Of a DNA stretch of 48,758 bases, positions 45,467-48,758 are shown in pieces. How positions within the stretch are numbered: position 1 is the first letter of the stretch; the number at the start of each line of letters is the position of its first letter. The translations under genes and the position numbers were made by a program. The notes under the pieces were generated by a model. It saw only the letters and a list, made by a program, of their open reading frames with translations. It had not been told where the DNA came from and did not search any database. The stretch comes from Bacillus sanguinis (lineage in GTDB: Bacteria > Bacillota > Bacilli > Bacillales > Bacillaceae_G): contig NZ_BOQB01000122.1 of NCBI RefSeq assembly GCF_018332475.1, forward strand, positions 1-48,758, in the 5' to 3' direction.

Positions 45467-45507
45467 TATCGTACATCAACAGTATTGTTGATGTACTTTT
45501 TTTACAT
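45467..45507 (+). terminator. Terminator of DUF3941 gene
   Basis: GTACATCAACA pairs with TGTTGATGTAC around GTAT, then T6. Confidence 0.85.
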
Positions 45508-45593
45508 TTTACAGGGAAAAAACATTAAAAATTCACTTCATGTTCACTTCTATATTCTACAATAGCGATAACATATTCGGATGAGGTGTTGGC

Positions 45594-46451
45594 ATGAGAG
45601 GGAAACACATTTTCATTATTACTGCACTAATAAGTATATTAATGCTAGCTGCTTGCGGACAAAAAAATAACTCAGCTACAGTCGCTACAGCAACAGACTC
45701 AACCATTACGAAAAGCGACTTCGAAAAGCAGTTGAAAGATCGTTACGGAAAAGACATGCTATACGAAATGATGGCACAAGACGTTATCACGAAAAAATAT
45801 AAAGTATCTGACGATGATGTAGATAAAGAAGTAGAAAAAGCGAAAAATCAATACGGAGACCAATTTAAAAACGTATTGAAAAACAATGGTTTAAAAGATG
45901 AAGCTGATTTCAAAAATCAAATTAAATTTAAACTTGCTATGAATGAAGCGATTAAGAAAAGCATTACAGAAAAAGACGTGAAAGACCACTATAAACCTGA
46001 AATTAAAGCGAGTCATATTTTAGTAAGCGATGAAAACGAAGCGAAAGAAATAAAGAAAAAATTAGATGCTGGTGCTTCATTTGAAGAATTAGCAAAACAA
46101 GAATCACAAGATCTACTATCAAAAGAAAAAGGCGGAGACCTTGGATACTTCAATTCAGGCAGAATGGTGCCTGAATTTGAAACAGCTGCTTATAAACTAA
46201 AAGTCGGACAAATTAGCAATCCCGTTAAATCACCAAACGGTTATCATATTATTAAATTAACTGATAAAAAAGATTTAAAGCCCTATGATGAAGTGAAAGA
46301 CTCTATTCGCAAACACTTAGAAGAAGAACGTATCGCTGACCCTATATTCAGCAAAAAACTATTACAAGACGAATTAAAAAAAGCAAATATTAAAATAAAC
46401 GATAGTGACTTGGAAGATACGTTTACTCTTGCGCATGAGCAAGGAAATTAA
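45594..46451 (+). CDS. prsA: PrsA foldase lipoprotein (peptidyl-prolyl isomerase)
   Basis: A 285-residue lipoprotein. Signal peptide ends LAAC (Cys21). A SurA-like N region (30-130) precedes a parvulin domain (about 137-225; IKASHILVSDENEAKEI to NGYHIIKL). It sits on the outer face of the membrane and helps secreted proteins fold. Start ATG behind GATGAGGTG. The cereus group has several PrsA paralogues; which one this is cannot be told. C-terminal 35 residues are acidic. Confidence 0.94.
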   Translation: MRGKHIFIITALISILMLAACGQKNNSATVATATDSTITKSDFEKQLKDRYGKDMLYEMMAQDVITKKYKVSDDDVDKEVEKAKNQYGDQFKNVLKNNGLKDEADFKNQIKFKLAMNEAIKKSITEKDVKDHYKPEIKASHILVSDENEAKEIKKKLDAGASFEELAKQESQDLLSKEKGGDLGYFNSGRMVPEFETAAYKLKVGQISNPVKSPNGYHIIKLTDKKDLKPYDEVKDSIRKHLEEERIADPIFSKKLLQDELKKANIKINDSDLEDTFTLAHEQGN

Positions 46452-46500
46452 AAAGCACCGCCTTATTTTTTATGACAAAATAAGGCGGTGCTTTTTATTT
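46450..46500. terminator. Bidirectional terminator prsA / cvfB
   Basis: AAAAGCACCGCCTTATTTT pairs with AAAATAAGGCGGTGCTTTT around TTATGAC. 19-bp perfect arms. Confidence 0.9.
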
Positions 46501-46503
46501 CAT

Positions 46504-47358
46504 TTACTTCTTAAAATACGTCCAACCTTCTTCTTGGTAAATCTTCTCTTCTTTCATCATTTTACCAAGCGCGCGCTTAAATGCAGCTTTACTCATGTTG
46601 AAGCGCTCTTTAATGTCTTCTGGGTGGCTCTTATCCCAAAACGGCATTGCTCCGCCTCGTTCTTCCATATATGCGTAAATAACAGCAGCATCATCTTCCA
46701 TTCCTTCTTCTTTACGAGGAAGAAGTGAAATGTTAATTGTACCGTCATCTTTTACGTCAATAATACGGCCCGTTACACGTTCACCGATGCGGACTTGTTC
46801 TTTTCTTTCCGTATGGTGTAAGAAAGCACGGAAATGCTCATCAGTTAGTATGAATGAACCAACTTGAAGCGAACGATACACACGTCCATTTACGTTTTTA
46901 TTACGCATAGATGGCGTCGCATCTACGATAATCTCTTGCATATCACTGTCTCTTGCCGGAAGAGCGATAAGGCGATCACGATTCGTTAATTTTAACGTAC
47001 AATATAATTCGTCTCCAACTTCTGGCCATACTGGCATATAAATCGGGAACTCATCAGCTGGGATTAGTATATCTTTTGACACACCAATATCAACAAACAC
47101 ACCTAAACTAGGAATAACTTCTACAACTTTTACCCAGTTCCAATCAAAAGTTGTAATAAGTGGCTCCTTCATTGTTGCTGAAACACGATTTTGATGATCA
47201 AGGTATAAGAATACATCAATCGTATCGCCTTCTTCAATTTCTCCAACTAATTCGTTTTTATGTAGGAAAATTTCTTCTTCTTCATTCCCAACCATATATC
47301 CGATTTCCGTTTCGCGTAAAACAGTTACCTGTTCAATCGCTCCTAATTGTAAATACAT
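46504..47358 (-). CDS. cvfB: S1-domain RNA-binding protein CvfB (YitL-like)
   Basis: A 284-residue cytosolic protein with three S1-like OB folds (about 1-65, 66-135, 150-215) and a C-terminal winged-helix domain (KERFNMSKAAFKRALGKMMK). S. aureus CvfB affects virulence gene expression through RNA. Start ATG behind AGAAGGGA. Followed (upstream in its orientation) by a bcr1-like repeat in the 5' flanking region. B. subtilis YitL is the homologue. Confidence 0.92.
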   Translation of the reverse strand: MYLQLGAIEQVTVLRETEIGYMVGNEEEEIFLHKNELVGEIEEGDTIDVFLYLDHQNRVSATMKEPLITTFDWNWVKVVEVIPSLGVFVDIGVSKDILIPADEFPIYMPVWPEVGDELYCTLKLTNRDRLIALPARDSDMQEIIVDATPSMRNKNVNGRVYRSLQVGSFILTDEHFRAFLHHTERKEQVRIGERVTGRIIDVKDDGTINISLLPRKEEGMEDDAAVIYAYMEERGGAMPFWDKSHPEDIKERFNMSKAAFKRALGKMMKEEKIYQEEGWTYFKK

Positions 47359-47717
47359 ATTTTTTAATTCCCTTCTCTATATAAAGTGAAACTTTAATCA
47401 GTGGGGGTTTTGTTCCTTCCCACTGATTGTCAACCCTCACCAATCGGGCGTTTACGGCAGTGGATCTCCCACTTAATTTCTTTGCTCTAACTGAATGCCC
47501 ATTAATGCGGGATAAAATTATCTTTTTTATCATTCCAAACAAAAGTTAATTATAACACGATTTCCCCTTTATTTGTCCAACTGCCCAAAATTCACTATAA
47601 TAAAATGAGGTTACATGATTATAAGTATGAAAACACTTAAGTCTAAGCTCGTTTTCAGCTATACTTTAGTATGTACAGTACATAAAAAGATTAGAAATTT
47701 ATTTGGAGGTGCTAACT
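47359..47717. other. Divergent intergenic region cvfB / yajQ
   Basis: 359 bases. It holds the bcr1-like repeat plus both promoters. Apart from the repeat only AT-rich promoter-like DNA is seen. Confidence 0.6.
47381..47516. repeat. bcr1-like mobile repeat with ATAAA (TTTAT) target duplications
   Basis: The 126-base body (47386-47511) runs from GTGAAACTTTAATCAGTGGG to GAATGCCC..GCGGG and is flanked on both sides by ATAAA (47381-47385, 47512-47516), i.e. TTTAT on the minus strand. CAGTGGG (47400-47406) pairs with CCCACTG, CAATCGGGCGTTTACGG is the middle. bcr1 of the cereus group is a non-coding ~155-base element with TTTAT duplications; this one may be a shorter variant. Identity by recall, not search. 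Confidence 0.72.
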
Positions 47718-48209
47718 ATGGCAAAAGATAGTTCTTTTGACATCGTTTCGAAAGTAGAATTACCTGAAGTAACAAACGCAATTAACATCGCATTAAAGGA
47801 AATCCAAAACCGATATGACTTTAAAGGAAGTAAAAGTGATATTAAATTAGAAAAAGAAGTTCTAGTTTTAACTTCTGACGATGAGTTCAAATTAGACCAA
47901 GTAAAAGACGTTCTAATTTCTAAACTTGTAAAACGTAACGTTCCAATTAAAAACTTGGATTACGGAAAAGTTGAAGCTGCAACTGGTAACACTGTTCGCC
48001 AACGTGCAACGCTTCAACAAGGTATCGATAAAGATAACGCGAAAAAAATTAACAACATCATTAAAGAAATGAAATTAAAAGTAAAAACACAAGTACAAGA
48101 TGACCAAGTACGTGTTACAGCGAAAAGCCGTGATGACTTACAAGCAGTTATCGCAGCAGTTCGCAGTGCCGACTTACCGATTGACGTACAATTTATTAAC
48201 TACCGCTAA
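47718..48209 (+). CDS. yajQ: YajQ/UPF0234 family nucleotide-binding protein
   Basis: A 163-residue soluble protein made of two ferredoxin-like halves. [18 protein letters not shown] opens the family; RYDFKGSK and VQFINYR are conserved. YajQ proteins bind RNA or nucleotides; a Xanthomonas member binds cyclic di-GMP. I chose ATG 47718 behind TTGGAGGTG over TTG 47703. Single gene with its own terminator. Role in this organism unknown. Confidence 0.92.
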   Translation: MAKDSSFDIVSKVELPEVTNAINIALKEIQNRYDFKGSKSDIKLEKEVLVLTSDDEFKLDQVKDVLISKLVKRNVPIKNLDYGKVEAATGNTVRQRATLQQGIDKDNAKKINNIIKEMKLKVKTQVQDDQVRVTAKSRDDLQAVIAAVRSADLPIDVQFINYR

Positions 48210-48249
48210 AAAGAAAACATCCTCTGCACAGAGGATGTTTTTCTTTTTA
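48208..48249 (+). terminator. Terminator of yajQ
   Basis: AAAGAAAACATCCTCTG pairs with CAGAGGATGTTTTTCTTT around CA. Strong. Confidence 0.88.
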
Positions 48250-48513
48250 GCGGTAGGGCAAGGTCTAAGCTTACAGGTTATCAGATAGTTAAAATAGGGA
48301 TTGAATTATTGTAGATTTACTTTTATACATTAGATATATATTTTTATGCCTAAAGCAAGTCCTTTTAATAATCGACGCAAAAACCTCCCTCCCCCACTCA
48401 AATGTAACAAATTATGAGTATAAGAATATTTTCCACCCTTTCATGTAATGTAAAATTAGTAAGGAATTTATTTTATGAAAAAATGTTAATTTAAAAGAGT
48501 TAGAAGTGGTTAT
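48210..48513. other. 304-base intergenic region after yajQ
   Basis: After the yajQ terminator I see no gene or recognisable RNA. The sequence is AT-rich, with a pyrimidine-rich CCTCCCTCCCCCACTC block near 48387. Confidence 0.5.
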
Positions 48514-48669
48514 TTGAAGAAATTAATACTATGTTTTTTATTAACTACATTCTGTCTAAATATCGCAGGATGTTCTAATAATATAACTACACTAAAGGAT
48601 AAATCTAATTGCATTCACAAAGCTTGGTACAAAAAAACTACGTTATGTACTAATTTAAAGAAACACTAA
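48514..48669 (+). CDS. Tiny lipoprotein with TTG start
   Basis: A 51-residue product (MKKLILCFLLTTFCLNIAGC start): basic N-terminus, hydrophobic core and lipobox IAGC with Cys20 as the lipidated residue. The mature part is 32 residues with two further Cys. The start is TTG 48514; the ribosome site is weak (AGAAGTGG). It could be a real small lipoprotein or the remnant of a longer one. It is too short for a family call. Confidence 0.55.
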   Translation: MKKLILCFLLTTFCLNIAGCSNNITTLKDKSNCIHKAWYKKTTLCTNLKKH

Positions 48670-48688
48670 ATAGTTGATGATAAAGCTC

Positions 48689-48709
48689 AAAAAAAAAAAA
48701 AAAAAAAAA
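48689..48709. repeat. Homopolymer A21
   Basis: An unbroken run of 21 A followed by C and A7. It may vary in length by slippage or be an assembly uncertainty. Confidence 0.9.
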
Positions 48710-48758
48710 CAAAAAAACACTTTAAGTTGTATTCCTCTTACTTGAACCATCTTAATTT

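Overview
The window is about 35% GC with Gram-positive start signals: strong GGAGG-type ribosome sites and several TTG starts. Gene content and order match the Bacillus cereus group (cereus, thuringiensis, anthracis). The backbone follows the B. subtilis prpE-yjbO-nadK-relQ-yjbL-yjbK-yjbI-yjbH-pepF-coiA-mecA-yjbE-spx and opp-trpS-yjbA-yjaZ-fabF-fabH-comZ-yjaU-yjzD orders, then a yitU/yitT/yitL-like block. cereus-group features are laid over it: a BclA-type collagen-like protein, paired OppA proteins, and a bcr1-like repeat.

Layout. 1-3304: the 3' end of a collagen-like spore-surface protein, two methyltransferases and a GT2 glycosyltransferase, probably a glycan-decoration cassette. 3451-6956: a RodA/FtsW-like protein, PrpE, and a spore or phage-fibre-like protein with seven 14-residue HAEG repeats and a C-terminal peptidase G2 self-cleavage domain. 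7004-9769 (minus strand): RluD-type pseudouridine synthase, NAD kinase, RelQ and a UPF0738 protein. 9914-11964: CYTH protein, truncated haemoglobin and the Spx adaptor YjbH/SpxH. 12194-19454: small membrane protein, PepF, CoiA, cardiolipin synthase, MecA, TerC-family protein and Spx. Spx, its adaptor SpxH and the ClpC adaptor MecA thus lie within 9 kb of each other.

20047-29585: a small protein, a solo OppA lipoprotein, a MATE transporter and the oppABCDF operon. 29905-33507: DUF3899 protein, a tryptophan T-box and trpS, a GC-rich folded intergenic element, YjbA and the metalloprotease-like YjaZ. 33614-38254: the fabH-fabF operon with a FapR operator, ComZ, an SDR epimerase, a YjaU hydrolase-fold protein and YjzD. 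38403-39438: a convergent hypothetical pair that looks like a secreted toxin and its immunity protein. 39621-42601: ClpB with a textbook CtsR operator, then YjzC. 43095-48209: HAD phosphatase, small proteins, YitT, PrsA, CvfB, a bcr1-like repeat and YajQ. The right end has a 51-residue lipoprotein and a 21-A homopolymer.

Most of the window is conserved housekeeping and stress or competence sequence. The least explained parts are the spore-surface decoration cassette and HAEG/G2 protein (1-6956), the putative toxin/immunity pair (38403-39438), the folded element after trpS (31675-31795) and the repeat-derived promoter sequence. I did not find a clearly new multi-gene system. Gene calls come from reading the sequence and from memory of the families; no database search was run.
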